Assembly: GCF_001423085.1 (NCBI RefSeq)
Contig: NZ_LMNU01000007.1
Span: 82,673 to 146,672, forward strand
Reading direction: 5' to 3'
From: Methylobacterium sp. Leaf125
GTDB lineage: Bacteria > Pseudomonadota > Alphaproteobacteria > Rhizobiales > Beijerinckiaceae
Length of the DNA: 64,000 bases
In this document: in pieces, positions 54,297 to 63,678 of the stretch
Position numbering within the stretch: position 1 is the stretch's first letter
How the letters are laid out: each line of letters begins with the position of its first letter
The notes under the pieces: model-generated
What the model saw: the letters and a program-made list of their open reading frames with translations, nothing else
The model's database searches: none
What the model was told of the DNA's origin: nothing
Translations under genes and position numbers: made by a program

Positions 54297-54551
54297 TCAG
54301 TGTGCCGCTTCCCCTTCTGGAGTGTAGCGGGCGATCCATTCCTCGACGGATAGGGGCGGCTGCATCAGCCATAGGACCTCGCCTTTCACGGTTGCCCGGC
54401 CACCCGCGACCCACTGGCGCCAATTGGTCAGGGCGTCCCGGGCGGCAGCGTTCCCCACGGGGTAGTTTGCGATGATCCTAACCGGGGCACCGACATGCTG
54501 CTTGGCCTCGATGCGCTCGACGCGCTTAAGCAGACCGGCGATGTTCGTCAT
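54297..54551 (-). CDS. Small phage-like protein C of a three-member set
   Basis: 84 aa. The N-terminus (IAGLLKRVERIEAKQ) forms a short coiled coil like those of the two upstream genes; then VRIIANYPVGNAAARDAL and a C-terminal segment ending SVEEWIARYTPEGEAAH. Its ATG overlaps the TGA of the gene before (ATGA). Function unknown. Confidence 0.6.
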   Translation of the reverse strand: MTNIAGLLKRVERIEAKQHVGAPVRIIANYPVGNAAARDALTNWRQWVAGGRATVKGEVLWLMQPPLSVEEWIARYTPEGEAAH

Positions 54552-54748
54552 AGGCGGCGATCCTGAAATCCGGGGGACGTGATGACGAGGAGGGGCCAGC
54601 CCTCCCGGTGAGCGCCCGTCGCAATCTGTTGGGCGATTTGATCCGCGGCGCTCTCATGGCTCGATGCCATTATGCAGGTCGCGACCTGGGGCAGGGCGGG
54701 GCGGTACCAGGCCTCCAGGCGGCGCAGGCGCGTCTCAAGAGTGCTCAT
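54548..54748 (-). CDS. Small phage-like protein B of a three-member set
   Basis: 66 aa starting ETRLRRLEAWYRP, the same L-x-x-RL-x-x-(L/I)E pattern as its neighbours, then ATCIMASSHESAADQIAQQI. ATGA overlaps at both ends show tight translational coupling. Function unknown. Confidence 0.6.
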   Translation of the reverse strand: MSTLETRLRRLEAWYRPALPQVATCIMASSHESAADQIAQQIATGAHREGWPLLVITSPGFQDRRL

Positions 54749-54972
54749 TGTGCGGTCCGGGGCTGCGGCTGAGGTGCGGGGCCTACGATCCGCCAATGCA
54801 CGATGTTCTGGCCAGGCCTGTAGGTGCCGGCGGCTTCCATCTCCGCGAGCTTGCCGGGCAATTCGTCGTCGCTGTCGGTGATGACCCAGACCCACGGCTC
54901 GGCGGGTAAGCTGGTGGTGGCCAAGCTCTCGATCTTGCGCAGGCGGGCGTTGAGGGATGCAGGGTTCGTCAT
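54745..54972 (-). CDS. Small phage-like protein A of a three-member set
   Basis: 75 aa with N-terminal ASLNARLRKIESLA and then PWVWVITDSDDELPGKLAEM. It overlaps the DUF5681 gene stop by 4 bases (ATGA). Similar small proteins follow DUF5681 genes in prophages, where they may be assembly or packaging factors. Function unknown. Confidence 0.6.
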   Translation of the reverse strand: MTNPASLNARLRKIESLATTSLPAEPWVWVITDSDDELPGKLAEMEAAGTYRPGQNIVHWRIVGPAPQPQPRTAQ

Positions 54973-55391
54973 CGGGCGGTTTGCTCCTCGATCCGTAACA
55001 GGCGCTGGTGGAGGTCGACGGCCTCGATCGCGCGTACGTGGGCGTCGACCGTCTTGCCGATGTCGGCGGCTTCGGACGGGGTCAGCTCTCCAGCCGCCAC
55101 GGCCTGCAGCATGGCATTGGTCTCTCGCGTGAGGTCGGCCGTCGTCTCGATTGGGGGGAGCTCGAACGTAACAGGCCGGTCTTTTAGCGGGGGGACAAGG
55201 CGGTCCAGGCACATGCGCAAGGCCTGCGTGTCGCCTTCCTTCGCGAGTTCGATGACCTTGCGCGTGATCGCCTCGGCCTCGCCGTCGAGGATGGCGTCGA
55301 GAGCCTGCATCGCCTTGCTGCGGGCGCCTTTCGGCCTGCCGGCGGGGTTGCCGCTCTGTCCAGGCTGAAAGCCGGGTTTCTTGTCCGTCAT
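54969..55391 (-). CDS. DUF5681 domain protein
   Basis: 140 aa. The N-terminal PGFQPGQSGNPAGRPKGARS is the DUF5681 signature; the rest is helical (AITRKVIELAKEGDTQALRM, PPLKDRPVTFELPP). In phages this family lies beside terminase genes and may bind DNA during packaging. No terminase is present here, so the set looks like a fragment of a prophage. Confidence 0.8.
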   Translation of the reverse strand: MTDKKPGFQPGQSGNPAGRPKGARSKAMQALDAILDGEAEAITRKVIELAKEGDTQALRMCLDRLVPPLKDRPVTFELPPIETTADLTRETNAMLQAVAAGELTPSEAADIGKTVDAHVRAIEAVDLHQRLLRIEEQTAR

Positions 55392-55423
55392 CGTCCGGCC
55401 CTATGCCTCGCCCGCATCGCATG

Positions 55424-55446
55424 GTTCATTGTTTTGAACAGTGTCT
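55424..55446. promoter_or_regulatory. Dyad upstream of the DUF5681 operon
   Basis: GTTCA-N6-TGAAC lies 33-48 bases before the DUF5681 ATG and overlaps a wider TTGTTT...AAACAA arrangement. It is a candidate repressor site for the operon. Confidence 0.45.
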
Positions 55447-55481
55447 AAACAATGCGCCAAGAGCGAAGAAGCTTCAAGCCA

Positions 55482-55913
55482 TCAACGACTTGAGACCCTC
55501 GCAAGAGCGGTCGGGCTCTCATCCCAGCATTTCCGCGTGGGCACGGGTACACCGCCTAGCCTCTTTGCCGTCTTCTCACGCTCACACGCTACGATGCGGC
55601 CATTACGAGCCATACGCTTTGCCCGATCGCCGTCGGCAGGAGTAGGCGTGACGCGGGTCGTGTGGGCAGCCATAGGCAGGTCGCATGTGGCGGCGCTGAT
55701 CAGACGGAAGTCGCATGCGTACACTCCCGAGGGAGAAAACGCTCTGATCGTGGTTGCAATGGCAGCAGATATCGAAGCCGCTGCAGCGACCAAAACGATG
55801 GCGTTCAGGATGAGCTTTCCTAGGTTGGTCACCCGTTTCAATTCAGGAGAGAATATAACTGCCGCGAGATACAGCCGATATGCGCCTTGGGATATCTCAT
55901 ACGCTATCTTCAA
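55482..55913 (-). CDS. Hypothetical protein with one membrane helix
   Basis: 143 aa if ATG 55913 is used; no ribosome site is seen. A hydrophobic helix (LILNAIVLVAAAASISAAIA) is followed by an Arg/Thr-rich tail that lacks clear protein character, so the real gene may be shorter or absent. Confidence 0.3.
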   Translation of the reverse strand: MKIAYEISQGAYRLYLAAVIFSPELKRVTNLGKLILNAIVLVAAAASISAAIATTIRAFSPSGVYACDFRLISAATCDLPMAAHTTRVTPTPADGDRAKRMARNGRIVACEREKTAKRLGGVPVPTRKCWDESPTALARVSSR

Positions 55914-55933
55914 GACAATAAACCGTTATTGTT

Positions 55934-56191
55934 TTATTTCGTGGAAGCGCTGGCTTCAGTCTGGTCTGCGAGCATTAAGCCCCTGGCACTCTCCGCGAAG
56001 GCAGCTAGGGCCTCTGCCGCGACCTTCTTGCGGAAAGTGCCAGCATCCTTCCCGGTCTCGATGGTCAGGCGGTGATTAGTGGGGTGCCGAACGGCACGGC
56101 GCCCGGGCCGTGACGTACCCACATCAGGATCAGACAAGATTTTACGGCCAGCCGCCTTTCGACGGAGACCGAGCAGACCTGACTGGATCAT
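55934..56191 (-). CDS. Hypothetical small basic protein
   Basis: 85 aa from ATG 56191. The N-terminal half is Arg-rich, and the C-terminal half (TIETGKDAGTFRKKVAAEAL, then AAFAESARGLML) forms a helix. It runs divergent from a secreted small-protein gene, the two starts only 3 bases apart. No family recognised. Confidence 0.45.
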   Translation of the reverse strand: MIQSGLLGLRRKAAGRKILSDPDVGTSRPGRRAVRHPTNHRLTIETGKDAGTFRKKVAAEALAAFAESARGLMLADQTEASASTK

Positions 56192-56194
56192 GCC

Positions 56195-56368
56195 ATGAGC
56201 ATCCGTATTTCTTTCGTCACCGCTGCTTTCGCTTTGAGCCTTGGCGCGATTGCTTCGCCCGCTTCGGCTCAGAGCTATACGGCGCCGGCTGGTATCTCCG
56301 CCGCCGCTGTGCCGGGTGGCTTCCAGAACACTCGCTCCTATGACGACATCACCACCGGCTCGATCTGA
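56195..56368 (+). CDS. Small secreted protein A
   Basis: 57 aa. A classical signal peptide (MSIRISFVTAAFALSLGAIA, cleavage after SPASA) is followed by a 33-residue mature peptide containing SYTAPAGISAAAVPGG. A good terminator-like hairpin lies downstream (56509-56528). Function unknown; a similar small exported product is encoded at 59496-59723. Confidence 0.65.
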   Translation: MSIRISFVTAAFALSLGAIASPASAQSYTAPAGISAAAVPGGFQNTRSYDDITTGSI

Positions 56369-56508
56369 AAGGCTGATGGCGGTCAGCTCTCGGTTCGGTT
56401 GCCCGAGCTGCGCACGGATGATGGCTACACGCCGGGTGCAGCTCGGCATTACGGCCCGCGCGGTGAGCCGTTGGCCTACTGAGGGTTTCACCGATCTGAT
56501 GTGTGAGC

Positions 56509-56535
56509 GGCGGGGCGAAAGCCTCGCCGTTTTCG
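56509..56535 (+). terminator. Terminator-like hairpin
   Basis: GGCGGGGC-GAAA-GCCTCGCC (one mismatch) followed by GTTTTCGT, 140 bases after the stop of small secreted protein A. Confidence 0.6.
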
Positions 56536-56791
56536 TGTCTGGTGTGGCCCCCCTCGGGAAATGCATCGCGCAGGTGAGCAAGGGCTTATCAGTAGCATCC
56601 AAAGGCGTCATCCGCAGCTGAAAGTTCCTACCTACGGAATCTGCTTTATGTTGTAATCTCCGACTGCGTTCATTCAATCCCATATCTGGGTAGATAGGTG
56701 GTTCCTTCTCATCGAAAACTGTGAAACGCTCTCCGCGAGAACCTCGTGATTTGGAACACATTTATTAATCGGCGAAACATGGAGGATCAGC
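56536..56791. other. Gap without a supported gene
   Basis: Mixed DNA that turns AT-rich after 56630; likely contains the promoter of the next small gene. Confidence 0.4.
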
Positions 56792-57019
56792 ATGAACAGC
56801 GCAGATCGGGCATGGGAATTAGATCGCCAGATTGAAAAGAGCGAAGGAGAAGTTTCACAACTTATCAATACTATAATGGATGCAATTGAGGTTTCCTGCG
56901 ATGTGATGCGGGAAGAGCGAAGGTTTCTTGAGCTAAGCGCGAGGCTGTTTGAGCTTCGCCTTCAGCGCGCGTGTCTTCCCGACGCACCGGCATCGATCCC
57001 GCTGCTGAGATATGCCTGA
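56792..57019 (+). CDS. Small helical protein, hypothetical
   Basis: 75 aa; GGAGG precedes ATG 56792 at 7 bases, a strong site. It is nearly all alpha helix (RAWELDRQIEKSEGEVSQLI, then RRFLELSARLFELRLQRACL) and may form a coiled coil. No family recognised. Confidence 0.6.
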   Translation: MNSADRAWELDRQIEKSEGEVSQLINTIMDAIEVSCDVMREERRFLELSARLFELRLQRACLPDAPASIPLLRYA

Positions 57020-57029
57020 CGGCCCAAAG

Positions 57030-57300
57030 TCATTGGCGCCATCCCGGCAGGCCAGCCCATGCCTTGTCGATGATGCTTTCCCTGCGCTCAGCGCGGTCAG
57101 GAGCGGCATTCCTGACAAATTGCAGGGCAGCCTCCATCGCTTCCCTTCCGCCGGCTCCACCAGCCTCTTCGCCGTTGCGGCGAATGGCTGCCTGGTAGGC
57201 CTTTACGGCCGGTCCAGCGGGTGGCTGGCCCTCAACGACGATGACGAGGGCAAGGAGCGACCGGCCGATGACGTCGGCTGTTTCCTGCGCGGTGGGGTCT
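57030..57300 (-). pseudogene. 5'-truncated fragment of a hypothetical protein
   Basis: About 90 codons of coherent sequence end at a stop at 57030: SLLALVIVVEGQPPAGPAVK and, near the end, RNAAPDRAERRESIIDKAW. No start codon exists in this frame before it merges with antisense of the next gene, so its 5' part is missing. Family unknown. Confidence 0.45.
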
Positions 57301-57317
57301 ACCGAAGCTGCCTGCGG

Positions 57318-57995
57318 TTGAGCTGGCTCGGCAAGGTGTCCGGTCGTTCGTGGACTGTCGTCATCGTTGGGCTCACGCCCGGCCGGCAGCAGATGGGGAA
57401 CGCGCTCATCCCCGCCCGACGGAGCCTTCTGAACGGCCGTACCGAGGCCGAAGCCGCGGAGGACGCTAAGGTCTTTGCAAGCTTCTCCGGTCCAATGCGC
57501 TCGAACTTGGTGGCCATGCTGGACAGCATCGGCCTGAGCCGATCCCTCGGGATTGCAACGGCAGGATCGCTCTGGGCGAGCGATGCGCATCGCGTCCACT
57601 TCACTTCGATCCTGCGCTATCCCGTCTTCATGAACGGCGCCAACTACACCGGTGCACCTTCGCCAACCGCGACGCCGCTGCTGCGCACCCATCTGATGAA
57701 GTGGTTCGCTGAGGAGATGAGGGCGCTGCCGAACGCCGTGTTCGTCCCTCTCGGGCCTGTCGCCAGTGAGGCGGTCGAGATAGTGGCCGCACAGGGTAGG
57801 CTCGATCGTCGGCAGGTCCTGGCCGGCCTTCCTCACCCAAGCGGTGCCAATGCCGAGCGCGTTGCCTTCTTTCTCGGACGTAAGCGCCGCGAGGAGTTGT
57901 CGAGCAAGGTCAATCCGGAGAAGCTCCTCGCAGCGCGGGCAGCGTTGGCGGACAAGGTTCTGGCACTGCGCAGCCTCCAAGGGGACACGCCATGA
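57318..57995 (+). CDS. Uracil-DNA glycosylase-like protein, start uncertain
   Basis: About 225 aa read from TTG 57318. Two UDG superfamily motifs are visible: VIVGLTPGRQQ near the start and LAGLPHPSGANAERVAFFLG near the end, with VHFTSILRYPVF and AVFVPLGPVASEA between. Relatives of this group have extra residues before motif one, which are missing or replaced here by sequence antisense to the neighbouring fragment, so the gene may be truncated. A role in DNA repair or defence is possible. Confidence 0.6.
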   Translation: MSWLGKVSGRSWTVVIVGLTPGRQQMGNALIPARRSLLNGRTEAEAAEDAKVFASFSGPMRSNLVAMLDSIGLSRSLGIATAGSLWASDAHRVHFTSILRYPVFMNGANYTGAPSPTATPLLRTHLMKWFAEEMRALPNAVFVPLGPVASEAVEIVAAQGRLDRRQVLAGLPHPSGANAERVAFFLGRKRREELSSKVNPEKLLAARAALADKVLALRSLQGDTP

Positions 57996-58111
57996 GAGGG
58001 TCCCCTTGATGGGCACGGTTTTTTTCCAGCGACCCCGGGGTGTGTTCCGGGGACCCGCTCCGATTTCCGCGAGGCCCAAAAGGCCCCTTTTCACTTGCCC
58101 GAAGGTGTCCT

Positions 58112-59059
58112 TTGACGCTCGCTCACGCCCTGACCCGCATCATCGATGAATATCCTCTGGCGAAGGGAGAAGCCTTCTCCGGCCACGCGCTGGCAGCGGT
58201 CATCCGGAACGCAGCGCGCAGCGAGGTAACCGACGCTCTCGGCTCGGAGAACAATGACCTGCTTGTGAAAGGCAGTGCCGGCCAATCCGGGTGGGCTGAG
58301 GTCCCGTGGATCGCAGTCTTCGACCCACTCATCACCCGCACCGCCATGCAGGGCTACTAAGTCGTCTACCTCTTCCATGCGCAGCAGCCGATCGTGCACC
58401 TGTCCCTCAACCAAGCCACCACGGAAGTGCAACGGGAATTCAAGAGAGACACGAATCAGATCCTTGCTGAACGAGCCGTTTTCGTCCGGCGGCGCCTGGC
58501 TGATTATGCCCCGCGCCTTCCTGTTCAAGCCATTGATCTTGGTTCAGACAGACCCCTACCGAGCGGTTATGCGGCGGGACACGCCATGGGCGTGACCTAC
58601 CACTTCGGTGCCATGCCGAACGAGGGCACTCTCCACCGTGACCTGCAGACGATCGTGGCGGCCTACCGGGCTCTGACCTTCCGAGGAGGTCTGAATACGT
58701 CCACGAGCACGACCGCTGACGAAGGCACAACAGACCTTCTTGAAGAACGGCGATACCGCATGCACCGGCGGATCGAGCGCAATCCCCACGCTGCGAAGCT
58801 CGCTAAGAAGCATCATGGCGTTCGCTGCCAAGCATGCGACCTCGTCATGGCGGAGCGCTACGGAACAGCGGGGGAGGATTTCATTGAGGCTCACCACCTC
58901 CGGCCTCTCGCCAGCCTACGCGAGGGCGAGGCGGTGAAGTACGACGTCGCCATTGACTTCGCGGTGCTCTGCCCGAACTGCCACCGCATGATCCACCGCA
59001 TGAATGACCCATCAGATCTGAAGAGCTTGCGGGAGGTCCTTCATACCTCCGCGTCGTAA
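58112..59059 (+). pseudogene. MrcB-like restriction endonuclease with HNH domain, interrupted by TAA
   Basis: Reads from TTG 58112 as an N-terminal MrcB-type domain (EVPWIAVFDPLITRTAMQGY), is stopped by TAA at 58358-58360 (codon 83), then continues in the same frame (VVYLFHAQQPIVHLSLNQAT). The C-terminal HNH nuclease is intact: RCQACDLVMAERYG, IEAHHLRPLASL and CPNCHRMIHR. Intact relatives have Tyr at the stop (GYYVVYLF), so TAC/TAT to TAA is the simplest explanation. Related enzymes cut modified DNA. Confidence 0.8.
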
Positions 59060-59161
59060 TCCACGGCTTGGGAAGGCTCGCTCTCCTTCTGAGAGGCCTA
59101 ACGCTTCCGGATTCCGCCCAGACCACAAGCCCGGCGCGCGTATGGCCGCCGGCGGCAAGGC

Positions 59162-59442
59162 CTACTGATCAAGATTTAGTGGATCGAGAAAACGGTCGTT
59201 TACCTGACGGTGAAACTCGTCGGCAAAGACTGCCTGTAATTCAAACATCGGAATCTTGAACGCGCGACCGTCGAGCCAATGCGGATCCGCTCGCGTAGGT
59301 GCGTTTATGGAGTGGGCTTTGTGTTGAACTCTGCCTATTCGCACCACCAATCCCGTAAGGCGGCATAGCGCTCTGCGTCATTGACATCATCGATATGAAT
59401 TATCGACGCCATTTGTTTGAATGATGATGCGTCGTCGAACAT
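59162..59442 (-). pseudogene. Hypothetical protein with a frameshift
   Basis: From ATG 59442 the frame gives 35 codons (MASIIHIDDVNDAERYAALR, then DWWCE and stop at 59335). A shifted frame continues with protein-like sequence (WLDGRAFKIPMFELQAVFAD, EFHRQVNDRFLDPLNLDQ) to 59162. One frameshift at about 59335-59350 joins them. Family unknown. Confidence 0.4.
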
Positions 59443-59495
59443 ATCCCTCTCACGAACCAGGGCGGAGGCCCTGAAACGCTAAAGGGATCAACATC

Positions 59496-59723
59496 ATGAC
59501 CACCCGCTCTCTTGCTCTCGCTGTTCTGGCACTTGCCACTCTGACCGGCACTGTGATGGCGGACGATCGCATCAACCTCACTCCGCCCCTCTACCGTGAG
59601 CAGGCCCGATCCACGGCAGCTGTGCGTCCGGCTTCTGAGTTGAACACCACGCCGTCCCTAACTGCACGTACCCTCCAGGTCCGGCGCGTCGTCGCTGACG
59701 CTGATGCGAACTCGTCTCGCTAA
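59496..59723 (+). CDS. Small secreted protein B
   Basis: 75 aa; AAGGGA precedes ATG 59496 at about 8 bases. A signal peptide (LALAVLALATLTGTVMA) leads to a basic mature peptide (LTPPLYREQARSTAAVRPAS). A perfect hairpin terminator follows at 59763-59783. Function unknown. Confidence 0.7.
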   Translation: MTTRSLALAVLALATLTGTVMADDRINLTPPLYREQARSTAAVRPASELNTTPSLTARTLQVRRVVADADANSSR

Positions 59724-59762
59724 GTGGCTCTCCTGCCACTGCAAGGTTCAGGTCTCAGCATG

Positions 59763-59795
59763 GCCCCGGCCCAGCGCCGGGGCTTATCTTTGTAC
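59763..59795 (+). terminator. Rho-independent-like terminator
   Basis: GCCCCGGC-CCAGC-GCCGGGGC with perfect 8-bp arms followed by TTATCTTTGT, 40 bases after the stop of small secreted protein B. Confidence 0.75.
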
Positions 59796-59902
59796 TTTCG
59801 GATTCCTGCCCTTCCAGCGGTGGTTGAGCATTATGGAGTGGGCATTAAATCGGCGCCTCCAGGAAGTGATCCAGTGCCAAGGCAGCTTGAAGCGTCTTCA
59901 GG

Positions 59903-60103
59903 TCAGGCTGAAGCGCAGCTCGCCCAAGCCTTCGACGCTACAGGCGATCTGATCGCCCGGCTTAAGCCATTTGCGGTCGGCACGTGGGATCTTCTCGCCG
60001 AAGATTACGCCCTGCGGTGTGCCGGTGTAGAAGATATCTCCAGCCTTGATCGACAGTTTGGGCAAGCGCGATACATACCTCAGAGCGGATCGTAAAACGG
60101 TTA
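59903..60103 (-). pseudogene. 3' remnant of a fumarylacetoacetate hydrolase family gene
   Basis: About 66 codons of the C-terminus remain, with the diagnostic AGDIFYTGTPQGVIFGEKIP and GDQIACSVEGLGELRF ahead of the stop. The remaining 5' part, with the metal-binding residues, is absent; the homology ends near 60103. The fragment ends 120 bases before the RTX gene terminator. Confidence 0.7.
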
Positions 60104-60156
60104 GATTCCTGATAGCTAGAAATTAGGAAAGCTGGCTGGCTGGACTGCTGTTCTAC

Positions 60157-60196
60157 AGAAAAGAAGAAGCCCGCAGCGCCTTGTGACGCCGCGGGC
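60157..60196 (-). terminator. Terminator of the RTX gene
   Basis: On the minus strand GCCCGCGGCG...CGCTGCGGGC (60170-60196) is followed by TTCTTCTTTTCT, a good intrinsic terminator 27 bases after the RTX stop. Confidence 0.75.
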
Positions 60197-60222
60197 TTGT
60201 TGGCCTTCAGTCCAATTCTTTC

Positions 60223-63200
60223 TCAGGCGAACAGCAGGGCGTCGTTGTGGCCGGCACCCATGCCGAGGTCGAGGTTGGTCACGCCGACGAGCTGGAACGT
60301 CTCGCTCTGTCCGCCGTGATCGGCATCGGCCTTGATCGTGTAGAGGTCCGTGCCCGCTGTATGGCTCAGCGTGGCGCCCGTGCCGAAGCCGTAGAACTCC
60401 AGGTGATCGCCTGACGTGGCACCCGCGCCGGTGAAGTCCATGACCTTGTCGCCGCTGGTCTCGCCTTTGCGGAACACGAAAGTGTCGTTACCGCCCCCGC
60501 CCGTGAGCACATCCCGGCCGCCGCTGCCGTCGAGCATGTTGGCACTGCTGTTGCCGATCAGGATGTTCGACTGGAAGTTGCCCGTCCCGTCGATGGCGCT
60601 CGTGCCCGTCAGCGTCAGGTTCTCCAAGTTGCCTTGCAGCTTGAACGTCGCGGAGGCCAGCACCGTGTCCGTGCCCTCGCCAGCCAGCTCGGTCACCCGC
60701 TCGGTAGAGAGATCGACGATGTAGGTGTCGTTGCCGGTGCCACCGGAGAAGGTGTCGTTTCCGGTTCCGCCATCCAGGCGGTCGTTGCCCGCCCCGCCGA
60801 CGAGTACGTCGTTGCCGGCATCGCCGTTGAGCGTGTCGTTGCCGGCCCCGCCGGAGAGGGTGTCGTTGCCGACGCCACCGGAGAGGTGGTTGTCAGCCCC
60901 GTTGCCGGTCAGCACGTTGGCGAGGGAGTTGCCGGTACCATCGATGCCGGCGCTGCCGGTCAGGGTCAGGTTCTCGACGCCGCTGCTCAGCGTGTACGAG
61001 ACCGCAGCCTCGACTGTGTCGGTGCCTTGGTTTGTGTACTCCACCACCAGGTCCCTGGCATTGTCGACGACGTAGGTGTCGTCGCCGGAGCCGCCGACCA
61101 GCGTGTCGGCGCCCAAGCCGCCGTCGAGGTGGTCGTTGCCGGCCCCGCCGTAGAGCCGGTTGGCGCCTGCGTTGCCGGTGAGGCGGTTGTCGAGGTCGTT
61201 GCCAACGCCTTTCAGATCGGCGCCGCCGGTCAGGGTCAGGTTCTCGAGGTTGGCCCCGAGCTCGTAGGCGATGGCGGACAGCACGGTGTCGCTACCCTCG
61301 TTGGCAGCCTCGACCACGACATCGCCGCGCGTGGCAACCACGTAGGTGTCGTCGCCGGTGCCACCCGTCATGGTGTCGTTGCCGACCCCACCGTCGAGGA
61401 TGTCGTTGCCGCCGAAACCGAACAGTTGATCGTCGCCGTAGCCGCCCGACAGGGTGTTGGCAGACGCGTTGCCGGTGAGGATGTTGGCGACGTTGTTGCC
61501 GGTGCCGTCGATGGCGTCCGTGCCAGTGAGCGTCAGGTGCTCGACATTGGTGGTGAGCGCGTAGGAGATCGAAGACAGGACGGTGTCGCTGCCCTGGTTG
61601 GTGTACTCGATGACGAGGTCGCCGGCGCTGTCGACCACGAAGGTGTCGTTGCCTGACCCGCCGTACATTCGGTCGTCGCCGGCGCCACCGTCGAGGACGT
61701 TGTTACCGCTGTTGCCGGCCAGCACATTGGCAAGATCATTGCCTGTAGCCTTCAAATCCCCCGTGCCGGTGAGCGTGAGGTTCTCTACGTTCGCGCTGAG
61801 GGCATATGATACTGAGGCGTAGACGAGATCGGTGCCGGAGATATAGTAGCTTTCTCCGTCTTCGGAGACGTAGTTAGCCTCCTCCACCACTTTGTCGTCG
61901 ACGTTGTCGACATAGTACGTGTCGTCGCGTCCCCCACCGATCATCGTGTCGGCTCCGGCGCCGCCGTCGAGGATGTTAGCGCCGTCGTTACCGATCAGCG
62001 TGTTGGCGAATTCGTTACCTGTCAGGTTGAGGCTTTGCCTGTCGGTGGCGGCGTCGAGACGAAGGACTTCGACTTCCTGGCCAGCGGCGAGCGCATAGCT
62101 TACGGACGACGCAACGACGTCGGTTCCACTGCTTTCTAGCTCAAAGACGAGATCGTCGGATTGATCGACGACATAGGTGTCGTCGCCACCACCACCGTAC
62201 ATCATGTCCGCGCCCTGATGGCCGTCGATGATGTCGTTGCCGTTGAAGCCGCGGATCGTGTTGTTCAGGGCGTTTCCCGTGAGTATGTCGTCGTTATTGT
62301 AGCTGCCTTCGAGGTTCTCGATGTTCAGGAGGCGATCCTTGCCGACGCCAGTCTCCTGCCAATCGTTCAGATCGAGGGAGACGTGCACGCTGACGTTCGC
62401 CGACTGATAGCTCGCCGTGTCGACGCCGTCGCCACCATCCAGGCGGTCGTTGCCGGCCCCGCCGTCGAGCAAATCGTTGCCGGTGCCGCCGATCATGATG
62501 TCGTCGCCGCCGCCACCGTACAGGCGATCGTTGCCGTCGCCGACGGTCCCATAGATCAACGGATTGCCTCCGCCGCCTCTGAGCGTGTCGTTCCCCTCAC
62601 CGCCGACGATAACATCGTTGCCTTTCAGACCTTCCAGCGTGTGAGGTGCGGTGAAGCCCGGCCACTGCTCGAACGTATCGGGGATAAAGTGATCGGCTGA
62701 GATGCTGCTGTCGACCGTTCCATCGACATCCCTCACATACTGACCGCTTGTGACCTGCTTCAGCAAGCTGGCCGCTTTTTCAATTTTTTGGTACCCTGTC
62801 GTCATTTCTAGGTAAATATCGTAATATTTATCTTTATCAGCGTTATAAATTTTTTCAGCTGGTGTATTTGCTATAAGCTTTTCAATAATTCCAATATCCA
62901 AAACTTTATCATAGTGTTGAATATCGGTTCCGGTAGGGTTCGGGGACAGGGCGGTCAGCAAAGTTTTGTATGCAGCAGAATTATTATCCCCGCCAAATTC
63001 AAGAGAACTTGCCTGGTAAGGCGTTTCGTCTCCCACATGGTATTTGATGATAAATTTCGTTCCAGTTCTACCGGCATTAACTATATCTACCGACAACTGC
63101 ACATTTTCAAAACTTTGCGTAGTATAGGCGCTAGATGCCCGCTGGAGAGCGTTGAGTGCTTGATCCAGTTGGGCTTTATATTCACCTGACGTTGCCCCGT

Positions 63201-63678
63201 CGCCAATTTCGTGAATAACATTGATCCGATTGGTGAGGGCAATCAGAAGGGCTGATGTGGCAATACCAGGATCGGAGTCCGGGGCTCTGGCATAGGCGGC
63301 CGCCGTGATCAGTGCTTTGCCCGAAAACGTCTCAGCATTGGCCAACTGCGTAATGCTGCCCGTTCGCATGTACAGATCAAGCTGGTCCTTGCCAAAAAAG
63401 GCGTCCGACTGAATGTCGAGCAGAATCCTATTATGGAAGGTGTCGTCTAGCTTATCAATATTTTTAAGGACCCTATTGCCCTGATCAATAAGCTGATCCA
63501 GCTTTCCATTCATTTCATTCAACAAGTCTAGGCTTGGGTCCTTTTCGGATCCGCCGAAGACGGCAGTTAATTCATCCGGAATATCGACGCCAGGAATCAG
63601 GCCGATCAGATTAAGGGCGGTACCCGTAAGCTGCACGACACCATTGAAATAGTCGAGATTTTTTAGTTTCGAAGCCAT
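60223..63678 (-). CDS. Large RTX calcium-binding protein, type I-secreted
   Basis: About 1151 aa from ATG 63678. The N-terminal ~310 residues are a helical non-repeat domain ([40 protein letters not shown]). From about residue 350 it has many GGxGxDxL nonapeptides and, five times, a ~120-residue block containing [14 protein letters not shown] and GNDTL. It ends GHNDALLFA, fitting a C-terminal type I secretion signal. I see no cysteine. No RTX acyltransferase or exporter gene is in the window. The N-terminal coding part is AT-rich, the repeats GC-rich. GGGG lies before ATG 63678. Confidence 0.85.
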   Translation of the reverse strand: MASKLKNLDYFNGVVQLTGTALNLIGLIPGVDIPDELTAVFGGSEKDPSLDLLNEMNGKLDQLIDQGNRVLKNIDKLDDTFHNRILLDIQSDAFFGKDQLDLYMRTGSITQLANAETFSGKALITAAAYARAPDSDPGIATSALLIALTNRINVIHEIGDGATSGEYKAQLDQALNALQRASSAYTTQSFENVQLSVDIVNAGRTGTKFIIKYHVGDETPYQASSLEFGGDNNSAAYKTLLTALSPNPTGTDIQHYDKVLDIGIIEKLIANTPAEKIYNADKDKYYDIYLEMTTGYQKIEKAASLLKQVTSGQYVRDVDGTVDSSISADHFIPDTFEQWPGFTAPHTLEGLKGNDVIVGGEGNDTLRGGGGNPLIYGTVGDGNDRLYGGGGDDIMIGGTGNDLLDGGAGNDRLDGGDGVDTASYQSANVSVHVSLDLNDWQETGVGKDRLLNIENLEGSYNNDDILTGNALNNTIRGFNGNDIIDGHQGADMMYGGGGDDTYVVDQSDDLVFELESSGTDVVASSVSYALAAGQEVEVLRLDAATDRQSLNLTGNEFANTLIGNDGANILDGGAGADTMIGGGRDDTYYVDNVDDKVVEEANYVSEDGESYYISGTDLVYASVSYALSANVENLTLTGTGDLKATGNDLANVLAGNSGNNVLDGGAGDDRMYGGSGNDTFVVDSAGDLVIEYTNQGSDTVLSSISYALTTNVEHLTLTGTDAIDGTGNNVANILTGNASANTLSGGYGDDQLFGFGGNDILDGGVGNDTMTGGTGDDTYVVATRGDVVVEAANEGSDTVLSAIAYELGANLENLTLTGGADLKGVGNDLDNRLTGNAGANRLYGGAGNDHLDGGLGADTLVGGSGDDTYVVDNARDLVVEYTNQGTDTVEAAVSYTLSSGVENLTLTGSAGIDGTGNSLANVLTGNGADNHLSGGVGNDTLSGGAGNDTLNGDAGNDVLVGGAGNDRLDGGTGNDTFSGGTGNDTYIVDLSTERVTELAGEGTDTVLASATFKLQGNLENLTLTGTSAIDGTGNFQSNILIGNSSANMLDGSGGRDVLTGGGGNDTFVFRKGETSGDKVMDFTGAGATSGDHLEFYGFGTGATLSHTAGTDLYTIKADADHGGQSETFQLVGVTNLDLGMGAGHNDALLFA

